Translations under genes and position numbers: made by a program
Notes under the pieces: model-generated
Databases searched by the model: none
What the model saw: only the letters and a program-made list of their open reading frames with translations
Told to the model about the DNA's origin: nothing
Assembly (NCBI RefSeq): GCF_963678975.1
Contig: NC_089276.1
Span: 1,569,445-1,633,444 of the forward strand
Length of the DNA stretch: 64,000 nucleotides
Direction: 5' to 3'
From: Dysidea avara
Taxonomy: Eukaryota; Porifera; Demospongiae; Dictyoceratida; Dysideidae
Shown: one piece after another, positions 34,606-45,200 of the stretch
Position numbering within the stretch: the stretch's first letter is position 1
Layout: each line of letters begins with the position of its first letter

Positions 34606-35205
34606 CTATACAGTGTAGCAACCTTGTACTGTGTGCTTTGTTGTTATGTGCCATCTGAAATTAAACTACCAATTAATGCATGCATGTGTGTCGTTCGTGG
34701 GTATAGATCTTATAGTCCTGTGGGAAGGGAGGATGCATTGCATGCCTTTTATATGCAAAGTGTGGCCCATCTGCACCTACATCGAATAGGGGTTCAATGA
34801 CTGCTGCGGTCTGCTATCACCTGCCTACGTGGAGCTAGATCCATCCGTGGCAGCCCAGTAGTGATTGGAGCACTTGACCTTACAACATCTGAAGGTCAGG
34901 TGCTTCCTTCTAAACATCTTTGTCCGGCATCCTACAATCTAGTGCTGGGAGTGGTGGCAATTAAGGGATGTTGATGTACATGTTGCTTAGTAAATGCATA
35001 CCGATGCGTACGTGTACGTATATCAGGCACGCCCACATAACACTCTAATTAAACAGTCAGCACCACGAGGTATAAAATTAATCTGTTTACGTTGTGCTTT
35101 ATTTAGACATTATCCTTCTGCCTTAGTCAGCAGTTTCCGCAGGCGCCAGACCGTACCCATTACCTGCCAAGAGTCTGGCTAAGGGCGGGAATCAACTACC
35201 AACAG
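34606..35205. other. Gap between genes B and C
   Basis: 600 bp. A candidate poly(A) signal AATTAAA lies near 34659. A segment sharing TAGTGCTGGGAGTGGTGGCAA with 42055-42080 lies at about 34950. No ORF of note. Confidence 0.4.
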
Positions 35206-38200
35206 ATGGGTAGCCCAGCCAAGTATTATGAGGCGTTCAAGAAATCGTATCCCAAGTTGATATCAGCTCTTCCAATCGATGATATGTTGTCGTACTTAGT
35301 GGCGGCAAGAGTACTTCCTGGGAGAGTGAAGGCGAGGATGGACGCGGTGCCGGTGTGTAGCGATAAAGTTAAGCTAATGCTGGATGAAATGGAGGGAGGA
35401 TTGGAAGCAGATATTCCAGATCAATTTGAAAGTCTTATCAAAGTTATGGAACAGTTTAGTATAGACGAAGATCACATTGTAGTTAGAAAATTAGCAGAAA
35501 ATATTAGAATGGTTATCACTTCCGGAGACACACCTGAAGATCTACCAGTATCACCAAGAGTTATGTTGCCACAGGTTTGTAAAGTGCCAAGGATACTGAA
35601 ATAGTTGTATGCTGTCACCTGTGGACCCCTTCTAGCTATGCAACCCACCATGACATTAGTGAGACGCATTTATGTATACATGTTGCTGTCAGACCTTCCT
35701 GAGTGCTGGTCACTGTAAAGCACTAATAGCAATAACATACCAAGTTCACTGAAAACCCTAATTAATCAGCCACTTCTCAACTTTGTTTCAGGTTCACCTT
35801 GTTAGTTTTTACTCCCTTTTGAAGTATTTAATCACAGCAACATAAGGCTATAAGGGTTATAAAGTAGAGGTATATTGATAGAGAAATTTTTTAACCAATC
35901 TGAATCTAGATGCCAATCTGATGATATAATAAAGTGTAGCCATTTAGTTTGGAGGAAACAAAATAGGGAACTTTTAGCATTTTAATTTCTTGCTATTTAT
36001 GTTAGAAAGTGGTTTAAAGTGCTAATGGATGCCTGTGGCTGTGTGGCCTCAAATAATAACCCAGACAATAAGGCACCCATGCACAAATTATTTTTATGCA
36101 TGCTCATACTAAGATTGGTCTGCATTATCAGTATGATACCGTATACCCTAAATATTTCGAGGGGCAAATTTTTCGAGGTTGAGCAATGTTGCTAAAAATA
36201 ATGTTTTCACGGAATTGCAAAATGTAATAGACTATATGGAGGTCTAAATATAATGGATTTTCTACTGACTGACTAACAGCCTGATGCCTTCAGACAAGCG
36301 TAACTCAACAACGGCTAAGATACCAGCTTAATTTTTTAACTGTTCGGCATTGCTTCGTCCCTAGATGTGCCTTTTAGCATACTACAGAAATGCATGCATC
36401 ATGGATTTGCCTTTGTATTCCATTTTCATTTTACTGACTGCCCAAGGTGTTAATTTGTGGAAACGCTATGCTTGGCTTCTCATTTGTATACAGGAAATGT
36501 CCGTATTTTCCGTGGTGACTGGATTGATTGCAGAGGCATTCTTTGTTTGTAACGCTATGTAACAGGCTGAAAATAGGTGACAGCAAAATGTAATGGCCAT
36601 GTTCACTTTCCTTTCCTGGGGACAAGGCCTGACCCGCATCTGTTGTATATATACTTCGAACTATATAGTTGGCCCCCCACTCTTTGGCCTGCTCCACCAT
36701 CCGAAAGAAGTTAATTCTGTGAGTACTGCTCATGAGTGTGACAAAATAATATAATAATGTGATTGTTCGTTCAGAATTAATCATAAATTTAGTGATTAAG
36801 TGATATGCATTTTTGTTTCATTTCTCCATTTCAGAGTAATGCACTTTGCAATTACCTGAAAATCAGGTAGTTCAGATAGCAAGGTTCCACATTACTGCAA
36901 AGCCTTGTGAATATGTGTACACCTAATACCGTATAGCTGGTAATTTTCGAAAGGTTTTTATTTTCGGATATTTCGAAGAGGCCCTTCTCTTCGAAAATAA
37001 ATTCCCACGTCTGGTTGTTTTTCGAAAATAAATTCCCACAAGTGAAAGCAACCGTCCAACTTTCGGGAATTCGTTCGTGTATTCTTCGAGTTTTAGCTCA
37101 GTATTGCTGATGATAATGGGTAAACTGTATCATTACTGTACCAATAACCAGAAAACAGGTTCCAGAATGGGAATTGATGCCGTCTGCTCTAGAATCTATG
37201 GTATATGATCGAGTGTGATCGTGCAAGTGAATTCACTCCACCCGAGACTCCCTCAGTCTTCTCTCCAGTGCACAGGAATGGGGATTATTCCATCAGTAAG
37301 TCAGCTTTCGTTAAACATTCACGCATCTTCATAATTTGTGGCACGGATTTCCGTTTATTTGAAATCCATCTGGACTTCGAAATATGCACTCTTCGAAATT
37401 AAAATCTTTCGAAATTCAGATTTTGCTTCTTGTGCGAAAATTTCTGTTTCGAAAATAACCCGCTATACGGTAGTTGTGGAGCTTACATTATTGTCTTGCG
37501 TATTCTCATTACATTTTGTAGGAGCAACCAGTTGAGGAGTCCTTTATACCAGACCTATTCAGTGGACCAGTGAACATCAAATGGGATCAAGGAGCTCCTG
37601 CACCAGTGAATAGAGCAGGTCACAGTGCAGTGGTCTATAATGGAGCAATTTATGTTGGAGGTGGCTGGTATGGTGATGATCAGTATCACTATCAAGTAGA
37701 CATTTATCATCTCAACACCAATACGTGGGACTCCATTGATACTCCACATGCGTTATTTGCCATGACTGTCCTTATGAATAAACTGGTTATTGCAGGTGGA
37801 CTAACCAGTAGTGGTCGTAATACTAACAATGTGATTGTATTGGAGAACAACGACTTCAAAGACTTTACAAAAATGCCAACAATAAGATGCCGTGCAACTG
37901 CTATTAGCCACCAATCAATGATGATAGTGATTGGTGGTTATGATGGCTCAAGGAGAATTGGTACCACCGAACTATTTGATGGAATGACTAGCCAGTGGTT
38001 CAAATGTGATGATCTCCCTCAACCACTCTCACATTTACAAGTAACAATAGTAGGCAACACACTCTTTGTCATGAGTGGAGCTGATGCAGCCAATAGCCCA
38101 TCCAAAGCTGTATACAGTACTTCCTTGAATACTTTGTCCAGTCATCAGTTAAACTGGGAACGACTTCAGGATTCTCCACTGCCTTGTGTAGCTTCGGTTA

Positions 38201-38415
38201 CTTTGGGTAACAAATATCTACTTATAGTTGGAGGGAGGTCTAGAAGTAAAACTGTTTATGTTCTAAAAGATGGATCATGGAAAGTGATTGGAACTTTATT
38301 GTTCGTTCAGTACTACCTTGCTGCAGTTAATTTGGGAAATAAAATTTTTGTGATTGCCGGGAAAAATTATGACACTAGTATTGGCAATGTTGTGTCCATC
38401 GGAACATTTTTGTAA
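35206..38415 (+). CDS. Gene C: CARD-like domain-kelch protein
   Basis: Exon 35206-35574 (ATG to donor CAG/GTTTGT, 123 codons) and exon 37522-38415 (acceptor GTAG, ends TAA) join in phase 0 to give 420 residues. The first exon encodes a helical domain: YYEAFKKSYPKLISALPIDD, MLSYLVAARVLPGRV, then DKVKLMLDEMEGG, then FESLIKVMEQ. The spacing and hydrophobic pattern match death-fold domains, best a CARD (helix 1 with ..L...LPIDDML, helices 2-3 with LVAARVL, a DKVKLML helix). The second exon is a six-bladed kelch domain (YVGGGW, IAGGL, VIGGY, VMSGA, IVGGR, VIAGK). The 1.95-kb intron holds MITEs and a composite-repeat fragment. Further small exons inside it cannot be excluded. The combination suggests an adaptor that links death-fold signalling to a propeller-bound partner; this is inference. 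Confidence 0.75.
36135..36365. repeat. Intronic repeat fragments in gene C
   Basis: 36135-36250 is a truncated CCGTATA-family MITE (ACCGTATACCCTAAATATTT, GAGCAATGTTGCT, TATGGAGGTCTAAATAT). 36262-36320 is a minus-strand fragment of the composite repeat body (TGCCTTCAGACAAGCGTAAC). Confidence 0.55.
36927..37472. mobile_element. CCGTATAGC-family MITE in intron of gene C
   Basis: The left end is TACCGTATAGCTGGTAATTT and the right end is GAAAATAACCCGCTATACGGTA, with TA at both borders. The interior repeats TTCGAAAATAAATTCCCAC twice. A 545-bp TA-flanked non-autonomous element. Confidence 0.65.
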
Positions 38416-39580
38416 ATACAATAAGGATTTTGCTGTTCTGTTATTAAGTAATTGTGTTTGGATTGGTGAAGCATGCATGGTAAGCAGACCAGTGGTTAAA
38501 TATGGAAAAGCCAGTATAACAGTCTATCTTCTGGCAGGGAACATGGTATTAAATTATCATTTTATAACTAGTAAAACTGAGTATCATGGCAAAGTGTAAT
38601 TCTGTTTGTGCACCTATGTGTAGGTGTACATGCATGCGTGTGTGTGTGTGTAGTGACCAGTCCAATTCTGTTTGGTCACTTCAGCTACTTGATTTGTAAA
38701 TGACTGAGATACTCTAGAGCAGTCAACCCCATAACTCTAATAGAGCAGTCAGCTAAAGGTTTCAGTTAGACTACCAGTTCACAACTGGTATTGGTAATTA
38801 TGCCTCAAAGGTGGATTTTAAGAATCGTCTCCAGACCCTCCTACAGTGGAACCTCTTATCCAGGCATTCTGATACATACTACTGTCCGTATCTCAGAAAT
38901 GTGTAATGATAATAATATATATTGTGCTAAAGTAATCAGTTAGTGCTATACAATTAAGAGGAGGAAGTCACTACAGAGAAGTCATGGTGTGGATTGTAAA
39001 AATGTATTGTTGCCTAGCAACCAAATGGTAGTTATTAGTAAAAAAAAATAACCACCTAACAGGTAAATAGCAACTTTTAGGTTCCTTCCTTGTGTTCATC
39101 TAATTATAACCCAAACTTGATTATGGTCAATAGACTACATGCCACATGACCACTTTGGACTGTGCCAGCTGTCTGGTGCCCAGATAAGGGAGGTTCCACT
39201 GTAGTTTTGCATGTTCTTGTGCTTTGCAGTTTAGCTATATCTTGTATATATGTCTCATGTACAGCACAGATGGTTATGGCCTGACCACTTTTTTCACTTC
39301 ACTGTGGCTTTCTGCGCGCGCACTTACACTGCATGTGTGAATATATTATGCATGAGTCGAGTTAACTACCAGTGCATGGTTCCTCTTTTTGTGTATAGCT
39401 AGGCCTGAGTCAAATATGCTCAAAAGGTTGCCCAAAATGCTAAAATTTTCACCTATTTATGCTCTTCAGTGCTCCCATTATGTTTGCATTATGCTTCTAG
39501 GTTAGCAACATTTCTTACAATTATCTTGGAACATTTAATCAGTGAATGCTAATTATCTTGGAACATTTTAATCAGTGAAT

Positions 39581-39628
39581 GCTCTATTAGAGTATTTCAC
39601 TACAAAGTGACTGTTCTATTAGAGAGTA
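39581..39628 (+). repeat. Pair of TATTAGAG dyads, 31-bp spacing
   Basis: GCTCTATTAGAGTATTTCAC is followed by GTGACTGTTCTATTAGAGAG. Another related half (GTGCTCTATTGATAG) lies at 39661. Confidence 0.65.
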
Positions 39629-39926
39629 TCGATCTAAGGAGCTATGTACAATGCATTTGAGTGCTCTATTGATAGGAGAAACAATCTATTTAAGCTCCAT
39701 AGTTTGAAATATCCACCTAATATGCTAGCATTATGCTGGAATAGTACTCCAGCCTATAATGCTGGCATATTTGACACAAGACTAGCTATGTGTAACAATG
39801 TGAGTTTTGCACAAATTAAAGTCAGTCTTGTGAGTGCATAAGAGTGTACATGTACTTGTGAAAGGAAATGTGTCTTTGCAATTACATGATCAAACATCTG
39901 TTTTCCTACAAGATAATGAGGTATAT

Positions 39927-40224
39927 CAGGGGCGGATCCAGAGTTTGGAAAGAGGGGGGGCACCTTGCTGAAAAACAGTTGAAGACCAAAAAAAAAAAAA
40001 AAAAAAAGGTCACAACAATAATAGCTAGTTATCCTTTACCAAATATATCACGTCAATAAAATCCTATTTATAGTTTCATAGGTAAGCTACACTGCCTCAT
40101 GAACATTGTGACTGCTTTATTAGAGTAATTGACTGCTCTATTAGAGTATCTCGATCTTGTATGCAATTTCTTGAAGGGGGGGGGGGGCATTTGCCCCAAA
40201 TGCCCCATCCTGGATCCACCATTG
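39927..40224. mobile_element. Inverted-ended element with GGATCCAG termini
   Basis: The left end is CAGGGGCGGATCCAG and the right end is CTGGATCCACCATTG (reverse complement CAATGGTGGATCCAG). G-runs lie next to both ends and an A19 tract is inside. GTATAT flanks it if the last base is trimmed. It is probably another hAT-type MITE; the target duplication is unclear. A TATTAGAG pair sits inside it. Confidence 0.5.
40109..40150 (+). repeat. Tandem pair of TATTAGAG dyads, 21-bp spacing
   Basis: GACTGCTTTATTAGAGTAAT is followed by GACTGCTCTATTAGAGTATC exactly 21 bp later, repeating the spacing seen at 2686/2707. Confidence 0.75.
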
Positions 40225-40375
40225 TATATACTAATGGCTCATTTGGTTGCATGTACTATTATTACAAGAAAAGAAAGGCATAAGCCTGTGAGTCCTGCTC
40301 ATGTACAAAAAGAAAATAATCATTAGAGGTAATCAAATAAAATCTTAAAGCTATTTACGGAGTTGGTTGACACTA

Positions 40376-41010
40376 CTTAGGTAGACTATTCTGAGCTTTT
40401 ATTGATCTCATAGAGAAGAAATTACTTCAAACAGATCTTTGTGCATGTGGCTTGAACAATTTGAGACTGTCTCCTCTTGTTACACTAGACAATTATTGTT
40501 GGTGAAAAAACATTTCAGACTGTAAGCTGATATTGTCATGTAAAAATATTGTACACCATCAACATATCTGTACGATGTCTTAGGTAAGATAGTGAATGAA
40601 GATTTAGAGCACTTCGACGATCATCATAATTATTCTAAATTAAAAAGTTCTGGAATACATTTCATAGCTCTTCTTTGTACCTTTTCCAACATCTGACAGT
40701 CACCAATATAATTAGGTCCCCAGACAACATTGGCATACTCCAACATTGGTCTTACTAGAGATTTATAAAGTATAAGAAGTGATCTGGTGTTTAGCAAGTT
40801 GAATGTTCTTTTAATAAGTCCTAAAATATGGTTAGCTTTGTTTGTAACAACAGTTGTTTGACTATGAAATTTCAAATTAGAATCAACTATTATTCCCAAG
40901 TCTTTATGCTCAGACACAACTTGTAATGGTTGACCATCCATGAAATATGTATAACACAGGTTAGTGTTCCCCAAATGCATGATCACTGTATGCACGGCAG
41001 ATTCAATATC
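40376..41010 (-). pseudogene. Decayed non-LTR retrotransposon reverse-transcriptase fragment
   Basis: Minus-strand translation gives KDLGIIVDSNLKF, NHILGLIKRTF, LYKSLVRPMLEYANVVWGP and LEKVQRRAMK. This is the conserved region just after the polymerase core in CR1/L2/jockey-type elements. It continues downstream in broken frames (LNLHSLSYLRHRTDML, then a RGDSLKLF-like part). It starts and ends abruptly with several stops and is not functional. Confidence 0.8.
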
Positions 41011-41265
41011 TTGTGGTTTTCAGTTTGCAGAGATTGGCAGCAGTCTTGTTTTTGAAAATGCAATGTGTCAATGACATAATATTCCCGGCATGCTTACACT
41101 TTCACTGTGACTTTCGGTTTATGTCTTACCTTCCCCTTTGGGATTGATCGAAACTAATGTTCTGATTCGCACTGCTGTGTAACAAAGCATAATGGTTACT
41201 TCACTTTTCAGACGTAACAACACTGCAGTTCACACAATTTCGTTAAAAAGATTGAGATGCAGTAA

Positions 41266-41500
41266 TACCGTATAACCTAAATATTTCAAGGGAAATTTTT
41301 TGCTGATTTTAGGGGTTACCAGTGAAATTTTTATCCTTGAAATATTAATATTAGACCTCCATATAACATAATACATTTTGGGCCTCCATATAGTGTAATA
41401 CATTTTGGGAGTGTTTGCAAATCCGTGAAAATTTATTTTAAGCAACACTGCTCAACCTTAAAAAATTTTCCCCTCAAAATATTATTTAGGCTATACGGTA
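41266..41500. mobile_element. CCGTATAGCC-family MITE
   Basis: Ends TACCGTATAACCTAAATATT and AATATTATTTAGGCTATACGGTA with TA borders. It shares interior blocks (TATGGAGGTCTAATATT, GGGAGTGTTTGCAAATCCG) with 42633-42810 and 43094-43303. Confidence 0.7.
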
Positions 41501-42239
41501 GATAGTTAGAAATTCTAATAGAACAGTCACACAATCATACTGCTCTTCAGCAAACATGTAGCTAAAACCTCATCTAAATCTGTGCATCAACAGGTTGGAA
41601 GACTTGTGACCAATTTTCAGGGGAGTGGGAAAGTCTGGTTGTCAACCCTCTCAGTTACAACACAGATCAATCATGAAAAGATGTTGTATCAATTGCTATC
41701 TTGGTTTTAAAATGTTTACAAAATCTGTTGGCATGTGTGACCACATAAATGCATGCATATAAATAATCTTCTTTTTTTTCAATTGTTATTTTAACAGGGA
41801 GGCAGCATCAGCCAAAGCTGTTCTTCAGCTACACCCTGCACCACAACATACATAATACTAACACAACACATGTACGGTACTTAGTAACTACTTACAATCT
41901 TCAGTAATGTGCTTGAGCATATATTGATCTGGCCTACTCCGAGGGTCGCTTGGAGTCTGGTGGCCTTAATAATTAGTATTAGTATTACTTTCAGGAAAAA
42001 GGCACAGCCTTGTTTGATTGCTGGTAGCTATTTCCAGCTGTCCAACACTTTAACACCTAGTGCTGGGGGTGGTGGCAAGGGCAGTCCATCTAGCCCAGGG
42101 GAAAAAAATACTTATGTACAAAATTAATGTTTATAATTGCTAATAGTCCTAATTTTCTTTTTTTTTTGGTTTTACCTCAAATTCAAACGTGATGCGCTTA
42201 AATACATAAGCTACCTGGCGCAAACATTAAATCTTTCAG

Positions 42240-45200
42240 ATGGCGGGGGCACCGCCGGAGAGTTCAGGTTACCAACAACCAAGCACCACTATGCCGGTTA
42301 GTTTTATATGGTTTTAATACGTTGTCGTGTGTTCAATATCGCTTGTCAATTCAGTCTACAGTCTCGTGTCCAGACTCTGGAGTGGCGCTTACTGATTAGA
42401 GATTATAAGTTCCCCCCATCCGAACCCAGAGCCTATTTGACAAGCGTCATCCCCCAGGAAATAGGGTCATCCCCCAAGAAATAGGGTCTGGGCACGAGGC
42501 TGTCAATGTTACAGCGGATTTCGATTGCGTTCGAATTTTCCGTTATCCGTGTATAGTCACTCATCAAAGGGGTTCAAAGAGACAGTGCTTGGTAGTCTCG
42601 CGTGGCCAGACGACAAGGGGGTGTCACGTAGGTACCGTATATTTCGAGATTGAGCAATGTTGCTAATTTTCGCCGATTTGCAAACACTCCCAAAATGCAT
42701 TATAGCCCGAACTAGCTATATGGAGGTCTAAATATTTCGATGGTAGAAATTTCGCTGATAACCCCCAAAGCCGTAAAATCACCCCCTCAAAATATTTAGG
42801 CTATACGGTACGCGCTGTAGAGAGATCTGCAACCACAGTCAAAGTCTTGACCGGCCGAAATTTTGTTTTGACCTGTGACTAAGAGCCTTTTTCAATCTTT
42901 GACCGGTACCCTAGTGACGATATTTCAGTACTTTTCGATTGTGGGTTGGAAATTTTTAACCTTGACCGTTGACTAAGACTTTCATAGATCTACCTACAGT
43001 GAGTGCCTGTGTGTCACCCCCTTGCCAGACCACTTTTTCTCGGCACCGCACTTATCGATCACATTATAAGCACCTGCTTCAAGCAGGTGCTTATACCGTA
43101 TAGCCTAAATATTTTGAGGGGGAAAATTTTCGCTGATTTTGTAGTTTTGGGAGTTATCAGCGAAAATTTTATCCTTGAAATATTTATACCACCATATAGT
43201 CTAATACATTTTGGGAGTGTTTGCAAATCCGCAAAAAATTTATTTTTAGCAACATTGCTTAACCTCATAATCTTTACCCTCGAAATATTTAGGCTGTACG
43301 GTAATGCAATCGTTAAATGCCGTGCCAGGTCTGGCCATGCGAGACTACAGTACTTGGTCATTTCCAAGTCTCTACTATTAAGAATTTGTCCAACTTGATA
43401 AACTTTGTTTACGCTGACATAAAGATATCAAAACATGTTGTTAAGAAATGGTTGGATGCTGCTGCCTCTGCCAGTACTTCTGCCTAGGGATGGGCAGTAT
43501 TGCTTTTTTGAAGAACGGTACAGTATTAGGAAAAATACCTCGGTATCACTAAATACCTTTTATATTGTACACTTTAAAAACCTGCGTAAGCTATGATTTA
43601 CACTTATACCCACATTGTGCTAGTAGTGAAAGTCATCTTTTAAAGGAACAAATGAAATGACAATTGTACCACAAAATAAGGTTTGAATATCTCAAAAGGT
43701 AAATTATTGTGTTTGTCTTGTCCACAGCATAAACACATGGTTGTATGGGGCTTGACTTCATGTGTAGCCAACTCTAAACCACCAAAACTTTAATTAATAC
43801 ATTGTATTCGGTATCTTTAGAAAACCACAACAGTATCTGAAAAATACCTTTTTAACCACTAATACCTAAATACCTCCCAACCCTACTTCTGCCTCTCAGA
43901 GAATTTTTCTGGCAAGAAACTGTAAGGAGCCGGTAGTGCACAAACTAGATAAGATTTTTAAATATTTTGTAATACAGTACTGAGCTAGTCTTTTGTCTTT
44001 CTCATTATGTTTTTACCTTGCCATGCCCACAGTGTGTTTTCTACATGGGTCGCATGTTGCCCGAGGTTTCACTGCAAGTCGTCAATTATTGGCAGGTACC
44101 AATTATCAACATTTGTAAACTATTGAGGCTACAGGGTATATGGAGGCTACCAAGTTCCCAATGGGCTGTTGTATCCTCTAAAACATTTCTTAGAATCATT
44201 TTCATTCGGTGATTATTGTTGTTAAAGCACTATACAAGCCATTCTGGCTAAGAATGGAATTGCATAAAAATAATTTTATATTGGAAACCAGTATGCTTTT
44301 ACTTCTAACTTGAATATCTCTTGATGGCTGGCCTCATCTTCGTAAAACTTCTGTGAAATTAAGTTATCCAAAGACTGCACCTCCCATAAAAATTTCACAA
44401 AGAACCAACGAGCCATCATGGAGTTACACACAAAATCGCACACTGTGCCAATAATTGGTCAATCACGGAAGTACAGTTGCCAATAATAGGTACCCCATGC
44501 AGATAATTGGCATATGATAGGCATTACGATTTTCCTCATAACAAGATGTTCACTCACGTGAGATAATTAAAATTTGGTGTGCTAAGAGACAAAGGACTGC
44601 TCTGTTAAATGGTTCAAACCAGAAGTTCATACGCCGTTGAATTAAGGAATTACAATTGCATGACAATATGGTGACAGTAATTGGCGACTTACGCTACCTA
44701 TTTGTTTTATTGTACATTTTCTTCATCACAAATAATTTTGATGATGGTTCTCTTTCTCTAATACAGAAAATTTAAATACAGTCAAAATCCTGTACCCACT
44801 CCAAAATGAGGATGTAGTTTGTCTGAGTTTTTGAAAATTTGATAAGGGAGGAAGGCTTATTCATTATTACACCAATGGCTTTTAGCCACAAAACCAACTA
44901 TGAGATGAAGTCAGTTTTACAATTACTGTACTGTTGTTGATCTTCTTTAATTTGTTATTAAGGTTCACATATACCCTAGTTGCACCACACTATCACTCTA
45001 TGACAGACACCTCAACTCTCATGCATTATGCGTGAGACACACCCATTGGATTGTTATCTCATGCATGGTTTTCCATCTCACACATTGCAATTCCTGGAAA
45101 ATTGAGCTCTCATGTGATTTAGTTTCATTTACAACCTCTCAAAACAGTGCTCTGATAGCTAAAAATTTAGACAAATGTACCAGAAAGTGGCAAATTTTGC

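Larger units (their letters stand above)
38416..42239. other. Intergenic stretch between genes C and D
   Basis: Dominated by repeats: dyad motifs (38709, 38733, 39581, 39612, 40115, 40136, 41512), a GGATCCAG-ended element (39927-40224), a decayed retrotransposon fragment (40376-41010) and a CCGTATA MITE (41266-41500). No functional gene. Confidence 0.5.

Noticed and set aside
34994-35182. Short ORF between genes B and C as an extra exon
   Set aside because: No domain, no matching splice sites, and it ends before gene C's clear start codon.
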